The position numbers and the translations under genes were made by a program. From a virus, in the IMG/VR virus record IMGVR_UViG_3300030012_001209, positions 1 to 34,358 of that record: a stretch of 34,358 bases of DNA; one strand, given 5' to 3'. This document shows, in pieces, positions 13,145 to 19,953 of the stretch; positions within the stretch are counted from its first letter, which is position 1; every line of letters begins with the position of its first letter. A model generated the notes under the pieces. That model was not told where the DNA came from. It searched no databases and saw only the letters and a list, made by a program, of their open reading frames with translations.

Positions 13145-13657
13145 ATGATGAGAGATAAAATCAAAAGACGTATGGATATGTCCAGTTATATTAACTATGA
13201 CTGGGCTCAAAGAAAAACTGATGGCTATGAGACTATACACGACTTGTTATGGTCTAGAGTGCCAGTATGTGGAGAAGTGCCTGACGCTAAAGGTTCTAAC
13301 AAGAAGCTAGAACGTTTTAGGATGGCGAATAAGCTTATTTATGATTTATTTAATAATGGCTTATGCAACAGACGTAGCCACTTCATGTCATTCTTTAAAG
13401 CACACCTTTCTAAAATAGGAAGGATACCACAATACCATGAGAGACCTTCTAGTGCTACATGGGACCGTATCGAACGTGGGCTAGGAATAGTCTACCAAGA
13501 CATAGTGTTGGACGCTTTGAAGGAACAATATCCTGAGCTTTATTACAGCTCGTTTGACTCTAAGCTTATATCTAAACAATGTAACGCTATATTGTCGAGG
13601 GGTCAGCACAAGGTACTCGATGTTCCTGAGAACGAAAGAGTTATGAGTGAGCAATAA
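13145..13657 (+). CDS. Unknown early protein, 170 aa
   Basis: The 170-residue soluble protein starts MMRDKIKRRMDMSSYINYDW and contains RRSHFMSFFKAHLSKIGR and ATWDRIERGLGIVYQDIVLD. It is mostly helical with many aromatics and basic residues. Two adjacent ATG codons are possible starts; the GAGGAAAC ribosome site fits the first. No catalytic motif stands out. As one of the larger unknown early genes in a run of small ones, it may act in host takeover or counter-defence. Confidence 0.7.
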   Translation: MMRDKIKRRMDMSSYINYDWAQRKTDGYETIHDLLWSRVPVCGEVPDAKGSNKKLERFRMANKLIYDLFNNGLCNRRSHFMSFFKAHLSKIGRIPQYHERPSSATWDRIERGLGIVYQDIVLDALKEQYPELYYSSFDSKLISKQCNAILSRGQHKVLDVPENERVMSEQ

Positions 13658-13680
13658 CATAAATTAACAGGAGATATAAA

Positions 13681-13863
13681 ATGGAAATAGAAAAAGTTAA
13701 TTGGTATGACCATAAACCTAGTGATGACAACAAGGGATATATCTATGGCATATATTATATACAAGATGAAGAAATCGAAGAAGTCCAATGGTTCAAGAGC
13801 AAAGCAAAAAGAGATAAAGACTTCAACGAATGTATAAAACTAGGATATAAACCAATAAATTAA
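13681..13863 (+). CDS. Small unknown protein, 60 aa
   Basis: The 60-residue product begins MEIEKVNWYDHKPSDDNKGY, continues IYGIYYIQDEEIEEVQWFKS and ends with a charged helix. Two antiparallel strands rich in Tyr and Trp followed by a helix are likely. The start has the operon's typical TTAACAGGAGATATAAA leader. Its end is 12 bases from the next gene. No family recognised. Confidence 0.7.
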   Translation: MEIEKVNWYDHKPSDDNKGYIYGIYYIQDEEIEEVQWFKSKAKRDKDFNECIKLGYKPIN

Positions 13864-13875
13864 CAGGAGATATAA

Positions 13876-14085
13876 ATGAGTACAAAAATCATAAGAGTTT
13901 ACAAAGACTATAAGGTCGAGATAGATGATGCTGAACTTAAAGAATGGAAAGATAGTATGGAGAAATATCCCGAAAATGGATTTACAATGGATGACTTTTA
14001 TGAGATTTGTCTTACAAAAGTTCGAATGGAAGAAAGGGAAGATAACATGAAATGGCAACCATATAAATATGAAATAATAAATTAG
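13876..14085 (+). CDS. Small unknown protein, 69 aa
   Basis: The 69 residues begin MSTKIIRVYKDYKVEIDDAE and continue with LKEWKDSMEKYPENGFTMDD. A strand-strand-helix start and acidic middle are visible, ending MKWQPYKYEIIN. The start has the repeated TTAACAGGAGATATAA leader. Its opening resembles the neighbouring small genes in size and style but not in sequence. Function unknown. Confidence 0.7.
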   Translation: MSTKIIRVYKDYKVEIDDAELKEWKDSMEKYPENGFTMDDFYEICLTKVRMEEREDNMKWQPYKYEIIN

Positions 14086-14095
14086 GAGAACAAAT

Positions 14096-14368
14096 ATGAC
14101 TAAGACAACTAGCACAACTATAACCAATCTCAAAACTGGTAACACTTGCAGTCAAGAACAGTTCAATGAAATCGTGGAAAGTTTGATAAATGGTAAGTTT
14201 AATCGAGCCGTTAATTTGGTAATCGAATATGATTTTTATGCCCAAGACATAAAAGTATTTGTTGGTAATACCGAATGGTGTCATAACCATAAATATTTTG
14301 ACAGTGAAGATTTATATGAAGTGATAGAAAGAGCAACGGAAATAAGAACTGAAAAAGAATGTTTATAA
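14096..14368 (+). CDS. Small unknown protein, 90 aa
   Basis: The 90 residues start with a Thr-rich stretch (MTKTTSTTITNLKTGNT), then a helix (QEQFNEIVESLINGKFN), then AVNLVIEYDFYAQDIKVFVG and an acidic helical end. The AGGAGAACAAAT ribosome site is well placed. This is a compact alpha/beta domain with no active-site motif I can name. It belongs to the early co-directional string with gaps of only 10-15 bases on either side. Confidence 0.7.
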   Translation: MTKTTSTTITNLKTGNTCSQEQFNEIVESLINGKFNRAVNLVIEYDFYAQDIKVFVGNTEWCHNHKYFDSEDLYEVIERATEIRTEKECL

Positions 14369-14382
14369 AACAGGAGACATAA

Positions 14383-14877
14383 ATGAAGAACGAATCTAAT
14401 CGGAAAAGATTACTTTCATACTTCAAAGATGTAAGCGAAACACCTGAAGATATACAAGACTTGATACTCAGGATACTAATACATGACGGATATGGTACTG
14501 AAGAATTTTGTGGGTTAAGAAATAAAAAGAACACTATAGTGGTAACTCACAAATCAAATTTACTAAAGTATCTAAGATATGTATTTCCAAGATTCAAGTC
14601 TTACAGAAATGGCAAGGTCAAAGACCAAGCTGATTCACAAATCAACAGACAGTTAAACAATTTAATTACATCAGGAGTATTGGAAGTTGTTGATATTAAA
14701 AGGAAGAAGTGTATAATGAGAGGAAGAATGTGGGAAAATCGTGTTAATAAAATCAATAAAATGTTCAAAGAGATGAGCTATGGGGAACTACTGGTCAAGG
14801 TTTGCATGGGCGATTTACCACACGCAAGAGCAAAGTTTATTGAAGACAACAGCTCAATAGCTGATGTCGATATGTAG
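14383..14877 (+). CDS. Early basic protein, possibly winged-helix DNA binding, 164 aa
   Basis: The 164-residue product is basic. Residues about 20-110 show helices DIQDLILRILIHDGYG and KSNLLKYLRYVFPRFKSY, then DSQINRQLNNLITSGVLEVV followed by DIKRKKCIMRGRMWE. The last part looks like the recognition helix and wing of a winged-helix domain, which suggests nucleic-acid binding. An ACAGGAGACATAA leader precedes the ATG. It may be an early regulator or anti-host factor. Family not recognised. Confidence 0.65.
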   Translation: MKNESNRKRLLSYFKDVSETPEDIQDLILRILIHDGYGTEEFCGLRNKKNTIVVTHKSNLLKYLRYVFPRFKSYRNGKVKDQADSQINRQLNNLITSGVLEVVDIKRKKCIMRGRMWENRVNKINKMFKEMSYGELLVKVCMGDLPHARAKFIEDNSSIADVDM

Positions 14878-14907
14878 GAGGATGTTATTAAAGAGGAAAC
14901 TAAAAAG

Positions 14908-15207
14908 ATGAATAAACTGAAATACCTTATCTTTGAGTATTTATATTTCTGTGGTTGTGCTAAACACCCACACGCAAAGCTAAGACTACAGTCATTTATC
15001 AATAAAAAGATACCAATGTCGGAGAGGTCTTCAAGTAAAGAGGACTGCGAAAGAAAGTTATTTTCGTACTGGTCTTCTAACTCTGACACATTCATGGATA
15101 GTAAAGAGGACATGAGCAAAGAAGCCTGCAAAGGACAACTGGTATTATTGCTTGAAGACATTAAGAAACAAATAAAACATGTTAATCGAGGTAGCTTATA
15201 TGAGTAG
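14908..15207 (+). CDS. Unknown protein, 99 aa, Cys/His-rich start
   Basis: The product begins MNKLKYLIFEYLYFCGCAKH followed by PHAKLRLQSF. A C-G-C-x-K-H-x-H cluster near residues 15-22 might bind metal. The rest is helical and charged. A GAGGAAAC ribosome site lies 11 bases upstream of the ATG. The last eight bases overlap the next gene. No family recognised. Confidence 0.65.
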   Translation: MNKLKYLIFEYLYFCGCAKHPHAKLRLQSFINKKIPMSERSSSKEDCERKLFSYWSSNSDTFMDSKEDMSKEACKGQLVLLLEDIKKQIKHVNRGSLYE

Positions 15208-15409
15208 AACATTTAACAAACAATTCTTTGAAGCCATAGAGGAAATAGAATCTATGGGAGAATCATACAAGAGAGGGCATGCCTTGAAGTTATTGATTGA
15301 TTCAGGATGCAGTCTTGAAGAATCATCAGAGATATTAGATGACATAGAATCTAAGTGGGATGCCATGATTGATAATTTAATAGACCAACAGAGAGAACAG
15401 GAGGATTAA
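15200..15409 (+). CDS. Small acidic helical protein, 69 aa
   Basis: I choose ATG 15200 because GAGG lies eight bases upstream; an ATG at 15179 has no ribosome site. The 69 residues (MSRTFNKQFFEAIEEIESMG onward) form two or three helices rich in Glu and Asp, ending IDNLIDQQREQED. It overlaps the preceding gene by eight bases and stops two bases before the next start. It could be a protein-binding adaptor. Function unknown. Confidence 0.65.
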   Translation: MSRTFNKQFFEAIEEIESMGESYKRGHALKLLIDSGCSLEESSEILDDIESKWDAMIDNLIDQQREQED

Positions 15410-15411
15410 AA

Positions 15412-15681
15412 ATGAAAGTAAGAGTAACACAACAAATAGAAGTCTCAATTGATATGGATTTCACATCAAAAGATATGGAGCAAGACACGGAGCTGGTGTT
15501 TCAAAGAGTATACAACAAAGCAAAGGAGAGAATGGATACTTTAATAAAAAAAGGAATTCAAAAAAGTCTAGGATATGCTGATTATGATATCTCACGAAAT
15601 GTAACTCTAAGACTTGAACCATTATGTGATGAATCATGCATATGGCATGACGAGGAAGATTGGGAAGCGAACAATGCGTAA
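15412..15681 (+). CDS. Small unknown protein upstream of replication genes, 89 aa
   Basis: The 89 residues begin with a strand (MKVRVTQQIEVSIDMDF), then a helix (ELVFQRVYNKAKERMDTLIK), then a strand and an acidic Cys/His end (LCDESCIWHDEEDWEANN). The AGGAGGATTAAAA ribosome site is strong. The last codons overlap a 16-codon mini-ORF that leads into the replication initiator. A regulatory role near the replication genes is possible but not shown. Confidence 0.7.
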   Translation: MKVRVTQQIEVSIDMDFTSKDMEQDTELVFQRVYNKAKERMDTLIKKGIQKSLGYADYDISRNVTLRLEPLCDESCIWHDEEDWEANNA

Positions 15682-15724
15682 AGTTGTAAGAGATATAACA
15701 GTCTCAAACGAAAAAGTAGAATGA
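15674..15724 (+). CDS. 16-aa mini-ORF bridging to the replication initiator
   Basis: ATG 15674 lies in the last codons of the preceding gene, and its TGA (15722-15724) overlaps the initiator ATG at 15721 as ATGA. It encodes MRKVVRDITVSNEKVE. The initiator ATG has no recognisable ribosome site of its own, whereas this mini-ORF has GGGAAG upstream. Translational coupling through the mini-ORF would let ribosomes reach the initiator. The peptide itself may have no function. Confidence 0.4.
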   Translation: MRKVVRDITVSNEKVE

Positions 15725-16185
15725 AATGGTTTAAACACAAAAGTGATAGCCACCAATCATCAAGGCTAAGGTTGGCATGTGAAGATAACTTCTTACAGGG
15801 ATATGGTTTTTACTTTTGCATAGTAGAAATGGTAGCCATGAGAGTAGAGGATGTAGAAAATCCTACAGTTACATTTCAAACTAGCTATATAAAAAGCATG
15901 CTGGGTGGTATCAATCAAAGAACTTTGTCAAAACTTTTGAAAAACTTTGAGCAAAGTGGATTACTTGTAAGCAAAGATTTAGGTAAAAGTATTGAAATCA
16001 CAGTGCCAAAACTAAAGGAAATACAAGACAATTATAGTAGGGCAGTACGCAGAAACAACGCATCTACTGATAATAATGTACGCACTAGATTAGATAAGAA
16101 TAGATTAGATAAGAATAGAACAGATAAGTCTGTTGCTGATAAGGAAGCAGACAGAATAAGGTTGATGAAAAACAATGATGAATGA
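15721..16185 (+). CDS. Replication initiator (replisome organiser), DUF4373-like
   Basis: This 154-residue protein begins MKWFKHKSDSHQSSRLRLAC and continues QGYGFYFCIVEMVAMRVED, matching the DUF4373/Lin1244-type N-terminal domain of phage replisome organisers. The central KSMLGGINQRTLSKLLKNFEQSGLLV is a winged-helix-like part. The basic Asn/Arg/Lys tail has a short repeat (LDKNRLDKNRTDKS). It would bind the origin, probably in the 9.8-10.9 kb region, and recruit the helicase loader encoded by the next gene. The pair resembles lambda O/P. No phage polymerase or helicase is present, so host machinery is used. Confidence 0.75.
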   Translation: MKWFKHKSDSHQSSRLRLACEDNFLQGYGFYFCIVEMVAMRVEDVENPTVTFQTSYIKSMLGGINQRTLSKLLKNFEQSGLLVSKDLGKSIEITVPKLKEIQDNYSRAVRRNNASTDNNVRTRLDKNRLDKNRTDKSVADKEADRIRLMKNNDE

Positions 16186-16600
16186 TAAGGATATTGGTAG
16201 CTTCTTTGTAATGATGAATAGTCTATTCGGACACAAATTTAAATCATCATATGGCAGTGCAGTAGATGACAAAGGAAAGTTATCTATGACGGCAAAGGTA
16301 TGGAGGAGAACTCTAAATCAAGTGCCACACATTGACAAAGTGCTAGTGGATTTGTTTTCAATAGACAGTCCACTCATGGAAAGCAAAGAGTGGTGTCCTG
16401 ATTTAAGGGAGATAGTACAGATGTGTAAGGAGTTATCAGTCAAGTATGTAAGAGAGGAACGATATAAAAATCAAGCTCATCTACTACCAAGAGACAAACC
16501 AACAGTGGTGGTAGATGAAAAGGTTAGAGATGAAAATAGGAAAAAAGTTGAGAAACTTTTGAAAAGTTTTGGAAAAACAAAGGAGGAAACAAAATGGTAG
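16175..16600 (+). CDS. Helicase loader-like protein (lambda P-type role)
   Basis: The 141 residues include FFVMMNSLFGHKFKSSYG near the start, AKVWRRTLNQVPHIDKVLVDL in the middle and EWCPDLREIVQMCKEL at about 75-95. This order (short N-domain, W-R helix, then a P-x-FR-CxE helix) resembles lambda P and related DnaB loaders. It would deliver host DnaB to the initiator. It overlaps the initiator gene by 11 bases. Two adjacent ATGs are possible starts and neither has a strong ribosome site, consistent with coupling. Assignment is from pattern and position. Confidence 0.65.
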   Translation: MMNDKDIGSFFVMMNSLFGHKFKSSYGSAVDDKGKLSMTAKVWRRTLNQVPHIDKVLVDLFSIDSPLMESKEWCPDLREIVQMCKELSVKYVREERYKNQAHLLPRDKPTVVVDEKVRDENRKKVEKLLKSFGKTKEETKW

Positions 16601-16791
16601 ACGTAGATAAACATATGGCAGAACTTAAAAGAGCAAAAGAGATTGTTGCAGAAGTTACTGATGAAATAAAAGATGAACTGCTATATGACTTTAACAGAAT
16701 CATAATCAAATATAAAGCAAAAGTACAAGTCGAATTGATGGACAGGCTAGGAACATTCAAACTAGATAACGAACAGGAGGAAACAAAATGA
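16594..16791 (+). CDS. Small helical protein, 65 aa
   Basis: The product (MVDVDKHMAELKRAKEIVAE onward) is a charged amphipathic helix protein, probably a coiled coil. The strong AAAGGAGGAAACAAA leader, repeated almost exactly before the next gene, drives it. It overlaps the loader gene by seven bases and the HTH gene by four. It may be an accessory of the replication module. No family recognised. Confidence 0.65.
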   Translation: MVDVDKHMAELKRAKEIVAEVTDEIKDELLYDFNRIIIKYKAKVQVELMDRLGTFKLDNEQEETK

Positions 16792-17024
16792 CTTTTGTAG
16801 AAATGAAACAAAAGAAAAAAACAAAATCAGCTAAGGTGTTAGAACATCTTTATAAGTATGGATATATAACAACTTGGCAAGCAATAACAAAGTATAAGGC
16901 AACAAGATTGTCGGCAATTGTATTTAACTTCAGACAGAAGGGATATCAAATAGAGTCTATCGAGAAGGAGGGCAAGGAAGGTAGGTATGTTGAGTATCAT
17001 CTACTAGAGAAGCGAGTAAAATAG
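16788..17024 (+). CDS. Winged helix-turn-helix protein (HTH_39-like)
   Basis: The 78 residues contain KSAKVLEHLYKYGYITTWQA, then ITKYKATRLSAIVFNFRQKG and YQIESIEKEGKEGRYVEYHL. This is a compact winged helix resembling phage HTH_39 domains, where helix 3 follows R-L-x-A and a Gly-Tyr turn leads to the wing. It would bind DNA as a small early regulator. The ATG overlaps the preceding stop as ATGA and follows an AGGAGGAAACAAA site. It ends one base into the next gene. Confidence 0.75.
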   Translation: MTFVEMKQKKKTKSAKVLEHLYKYGYITTWQAITKYKATRLSAIVFNFRQKGYQIESIEKEGKEGRYVEYHLLEKRVK

Positions 17025-17302
17025 TGAAGCCGAACAAAGCGACAAGAGAATATTATCAGAGACTTGTATCTCTTGGATGTATTGTCTGTCGCCTGGTGTA
17101 TGGAATACATAGCGACCCATGCGTGCATCATGTCAGAACTAAAGGACTAGGCATGGGTCAAAAGAGCAAGGATGCTCTACCTCTCTGCTGGGAACACCAC
17201 CAAGGCAGAGATGGTATACATACCAATACAAAGAAGTGGGAAGAAAAATATGGAACGCAGGAAGAATTGTTGAAGATAGTAAATGATTTACTTAATGATT
17301 GA
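17024..17302 (+). CDS. Ref/HNH-like recombination nuclease
   Basis: From a GTG that overlaps the previous stop by one base (TAGTG), the 92 residues contain CIVC near residue 20, then CVHHVRTKGLGMGQKSKD and PLCWEHHQGRDGIHTN, ending in a KKWEEKYGTQEELL helix. This HH...G-GMGQKS-D...LC-HHQG-D-IH pattern is that of the P1 Ref/DUF968 group, RecA-dependent HNH nucleases with a zinc site from Cys and His. It probably makes cuts for recombination alongside ERF and YqaJ encoded just downstream. Its stop overlaps the next promoter -35. Confidence 0.8.
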   Translation: MKPNKATREYYQRLVSLGCIVCRLVYGIHSDPCVHHVRTKGLGMGQKSKDALPLCWEHHQGRDGIHTNTKKWEEKYGTQEELLKIVNDLLND

Positions 17303-17327
17303 CAAATACTTCTTGTTAATATAATGT
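17299..17327 (+). promoter_or_regulatory. Second early promoter before the recombination genes
   Basis: TTGACA at 17299-17304 is followed by TATAAT at 17320-17325 (15-base spacer) or TAATGT at 17322-17327 (17-base spacer). It would give extra transcription of the ERF-YqaJ segment. The start would be near 17333, just ahead of the GGAGG site of the ERF gene. Confidence 0.65.
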
Positions 17328-17355
17328 TAATGAATAGATAACTTTGGAGGAACGA

Positions 17356-17886
17356 ATGAGTAAACTAACGGATGCTTTGTGTAAGTTTCAAAAGATGAAC
17401 GCAAAAGCAAGAAAAGACGGAACAAACCCTGCTTTCAAAAGCAGTTACGCAACAGTAGATGAGGTTATAGAAGCACTACAACCTGCTTCTGAACTAGGCA
17501 TATCATACACACAAGTGTATGACTATGAGCTTAAAGAATCTAATGGAGTGTTACACAAGATTCCTTTCTTAAAAACAACCCTGTATCATCAAGACGATAA
17601 AGATAACGAGCATGTAATCGAATCAAGATATCCGATGCAGGTTGATGAGCAAGCAAGGAATAAAAACCATGACTTCGGTTCAGCGAGTACATACGCAAGG
17701 AGGTATTCGCTAGTATCAGCTTTTGGTCTTGGACTTGACGATGATGGAAATGCGAGTGGCAACACTAAAGCTACCAACAAACCAGTCAATGAAAAACCTA
17801 AGACGGAAAAAAGTAAAATAGATATTAGTGCAGATGTAGAAAAGTTACGAGAAAAACTTAAAAAAGAATCGTTAGGAGATAAGTAA
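17356..17886 (+). CDS. ERF-family single-strand annealing protein
   Basis: I choose ATG 17356 because GGAGG lies directly upstream; the open frame extends to a TTG inside the ribosome site. The 176-residue product has hallmarks of ERF: NPAFKSSYATVDEVIEALQP near residue 25, then the central strand region, and FGSASTYARRYSLVSAFGLG at about 108-127 followed by LDDDGNA. It anneals complementary ssDNA during recombination-dependent replication. The tail is Lys/Asn-rich and disordered, as usual. The partner nuclease follows immediately. Confidence 0.9.
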   Translation: MSKLTDALCKFQKMNAKARKDGTNPAFKSSYATVDEVIEALQPASELGISYTQVYDYELKESNGVLHKIPFLKTTLYHQDDKDNEHVIESRYPMQVDEQARNKNHDFGSASTYARRYSLVSAFGLGLDDDGNASGNTKATNKPVNEKPKTEKSKIDISADVEKLREKLKKESLGDK

Positions 17887-17887
17887 C

Positions 17888-18523
17888 TTGGCTACAGTTT
17901 ATAATTTAAGAGCAAGCATGATATCAAGAGTAGTAGGGACTGACCCCTACTGCTCTAGGCAAAGATACTTCAGTATACTTATTGGCGATGTAGAGGAGAA
18001 GCCAGTTAATCAGGAATATGTAGAACACGGCATCTATTGTGAGGGTTATGGTATTGCAGAAGTAATGAAGCATACAAAAATGATAGTTAAAAATTGTGGT
18101 ATAGGCGACTTAGGAGAGCAGATTAACACAGAAGCTGACTACATTAGGAATGATGAAGATTCTGTTATATTATCTTGCACACCTGATGGGTACATAGGAG
18201 ATAAAGATTTGGTTGAAGTTAAAGCACCATACTTTGTTCAAGATAATCCTGTAGAATATATACAGAAATATTTACCACAAATATATTTTCAACAATATCT
18301 AACAGGCAAGCAGGGAACTTATGCCTGCGTTTATCAAATGAATAATCCAAAAGTAATGTATATACCTAAGAACGAAAAATACTTACATGAATTTATGTTG
18401 CCTAAGATATTTGAGTTTGCTAGCTACCTATTAAAAGGAAAGCTAGATAGTGATTTTAAAACAAAAAGAACTCACAAGAAGTCTTTTATATATGAGGGAG
18501 AGTTAGATGTTCAAGTTACCTGA
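17888..18523 (+). CDS. YqaJ/lambda-exonuclease-like recombination nuclease
   Basis: The 211-residue product starts at a TTG (17888) supported by AGGAG eleven bases upstream. The PD-(D/E)XK core is visible: Asp100 in CTPDGYIG, Glu110 and Lys112 in LVEVKAPY, with the same D-10-E-x-K spacing as lambda exonuclease. Upstream HGIYCEGYGIAEV supplies the helix with the conserved Glu, and a Gln-Tyr motif (QIYFQQYLTG) follows. It would resect dsDNA 5' to 3' to give ssDNA for ERF. The end overlaps the next gene by 17 bases. Confidence 0.85.
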   Translation: MATVYNLRASMISRVVGTDPYCSRQRYFSILIGDVEEKPVNQEYVEHGIYCEGYGIAEVMKHTKMIVKNCGIGDLGEQINTEADYIRNDEDSVILSCTPDGYIGDKDLVEVKAPYFVQDNPVEYIQKYLPQIYFQQYLTGKQGTYACVYQMNNPKVMYIPKNEKYLHEFMLPKIFEFASYLLKGKLDSDFKTKRTHKKSFIYEGELDVQVT

Positions 18524-18863
18524 CATAGAGTTAGAGCAAGCATTGGATTATCACGACAAGCTAACAGAAATGAAAGCTAAGGCTACTGCTGATGTATATA
18601 AATACACTGAAAAAAGAAAGATTGCGTATTCGATAGCTATGATAAATACTGCTGACCTAAAGGCTACGCAGTCAATGAAAGACTCAATAGCAAATTCTGA
18701 TGTAGATGTAATTAAATATGTAGATATGATTGCAGATGCTAAAGAAAAAGAGTCTTTATACACTGGAAAAATAAATAACTTAGAACACAAGTTGCGTTTG
18801 TTTCAAACACTAAGTGCAAATGAACGCAGGGAAAAAGGGTTCTATCAACAGAATGGAGGATAA
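18507..18863 (+). CDS. Helical protein after the exonuclease, 118 aa
   Basis: This 118-residue protein starts MFKLPDIELEQALDYHDKLT and is predicted almost entirely helical and coiled coil, with many Lys, Ala and Glu. GAGGGAGAG precedes the ATG. It overlaps the exonuclease by 17 bases, implying coordinated synthesis, so it may be a small accessory of the recombinase. No family recognised. It ends one base before the next start. Confidence 0.7.
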   Translation: MFKLPDIELEQALDYHDKLTEMKAKATADVYKYTEKRKIAYSIAMINTADLKATQSMKDSIANSDVDVIKYVDMIADAKEKESLYTGKINNLEHKLRLFQTLSANERREKGFYQQNGG

Positions 18864-18864
18864 C

Positions 18865-19113
18865 ATGAGAATACTTATGTATTATGCAGATGTAAATAAA
18901 AAAGGAGTGCTTGATGTTTCTATGTCAAGCAAGAGAGAAAGAAGGCTAGCTCATAAACTTGCTGAGTGTCATCAGATTGCAGAGGGTGTAGCAGGTACTA
19001 ACACTACAGAAATAATAGATAGTTTTTGTAAACATTATATTTCTAACTTTGAGTACATTGGTCGTATTGATGAGAGAGTATCAGTAGTTCCTAATAAAAA
19101 TGAGATACACTAA
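18865..19113 (+). CDS. Small basic protein, 82 aa
   Basis: ATG 18865 is chosen because GGAGG lies nine bases upstream. Product: MRILMYYADVNKKGVLDVSM, then KRERRLAHKLAECHQIAEGV and a short beta end. It is basic with a central helix. No family recognised. The stop lies one base before the next start at 19115. Confidence 0.65.
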   Translation: MRILMYYADVNKKGVLDVSMSSKRERRLAHKLAECHQIAEGVAGTNTTEIIDSFCKHYISNFEYIGRIDERVSVVPNKNEIH

Positions 19114-19114
19114 T

Positions 19115-19462
19115 ATGAGTTGGAAATCTATTAAAGGTGCTACATCAGCTTACACTTGTACTGTTTCTATTGAACACAAACTAACTTTGGAGTGTAGAAA
19201 AGTAAAGTTGGCAGACGAAAATACAATGGTGTGGCAGATAGTTATAAATGGGTCGGCAATAGCTAAAGGTAAAAAGGTAATTGCTACCCATATAAACAAA
19301 GAGAAAGCCAAAGAGATAGCTCACACTTGGCTAGAAGAAAGATTAACGGATAAACTTTGGCAAGACTTGATGCCAATAACATCAAATCAACAGCAGAGAA
19401 ATTACATACAAGCATTAATTAGAGGAGAAAGAAATGGAAAAGCCAAAAAAAGCATCAATTAA
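19115..19462 (+). CDS. Unknown protein, 115 aa
   Basis: An ATG at 19115 directly follows the preceding TAA; another in-frame ATG at 19100 lacks any ribosome site. The product begins MSWKSIKGATSAYTCTVSIE and has alternating strands (VWQIVINGSAIAKGKKVIAT) and a long helix (KEKAKEIAHTWLEERLTDKL). It looks like a compact alpha/beta domain followed by a basic tail. It overlaps the next gene by 29 bases. Function unknown. Confidence 0.65.
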   Translation: MSWKSIKGATSAYTCTVSIEHKLTLECRKVKLADENTMVWQIVINGSAIAKGKKVIATHINKEKAKEIAHTWLEERLTDKLWQDLMPITSNQQQRNYIQALIRGERNGKAKKSIN

Positions 19463-19709
19463 ATTATTCTTTGATAACAAATACAAAGATATTGTTGATG
19501 TTCTTATAAGACAGTTGAAGATACATGCTGAAACTGAGCAAACTAACCCTGCACCTATTGCAAGTAACAATAAGTTTACTGCTTATGATGACTTTCATAT
19601 TGAAAAAGGTGTAACATACGATGTGTCTTTATGGGGAAAGTATGATGACGAAGAAGGAGTGCAATACAATTCAGCTAATTTACAAATAAAAAAATCAGAT
19701 AGACAATAA
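19434..19709 (+). CDS. Unknown protein, 91 aa
   Basis: ATG 19434 has an excellent AGAGGAGAAAG site inside the preceding gene. The product, MEKPKKASIKLFFDNKYKDI onward, has a helical first half and a beta second half (YDDFHIEKGVTYDVSLWGKY). It is mixed alpha/beta without known motifs. An unusual 29-base out-of-frame overlap with the previous gene suggests compact coding rather than misprediction, since both frames have ribosome sites. Confidence 0.65.
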   Translation: MEKPKKASIKLFFDNKYKDIVDVLIRQLKIHAETEQTNPAPIASNNKFTAYDDFHIEKGVTYDVSLWGKYDDEEGVQYNSANLQIKKSDRQ

Positions 19710-19728
19710 AAGGAGAGTATAAAACAAG

Positions 19729-19953
19729 ATGAAAATATTGATAGAGAAAGATGTAAAAGATACAGGAAGAACAAGCAAGTATCAGCAATACATTGACACA
19801 GTAACTGATATGGGAATAGGGGATTCTTTTGTTGTCGATGATTTTCAAATCGTAGATGCACTAAGACACTATGCTTGGAGACAGGGTTACAAGGTAACTT
19901 ATAGAACCTTAGACAAAGATAAGTATAGAGTTTGGAAAAGAAAAGATAAATGA
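19729..19953 (+). CDS. Small unknown protein, 74 aa
   Basis: The 74-residue product begins MKILIEKDVKDTGRTSKYQQ and has VTDMGIGDSFVVDDFQIVDA, then LRHYAWRQGYKVTYRTLDKD and a basic end. The pattern G-SF-V-D-....A.R.YA-R-GYK-T-R--DK resembles small phage proteins with a helix packed on a short sheet. Family not identified. AGGAGAG lies 15 bases upstream. The stop overlaps the antiterminator ATG as ATGA, so the two are probably co-translated. Confidence 0.65.
   Translation: MKILIEKDVKDTGRTSKYQQYIDTVTDMGIGDSFVVDDFQIVDALRHYAWRQGYKVTYRTLDKDKYRVWKRKDK

Noticed and set aside
14881-14910. A 9-codon frame (MLLKRKLKR) overlapping the ATG at 14908 as ATGA, after AGGAGG
   Set aside because: The AGGAGG directly touches its ATG, leaving no spacing for a ribosome, so it is unlikely to be translated.
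17888-18523. The YqaJ-like protein as a Cas4 nuclease
   Set aside because: The iron-sulfur cysteine set of Cas4 is not visible, and its position directly after ERF fits a recombination nuclease.
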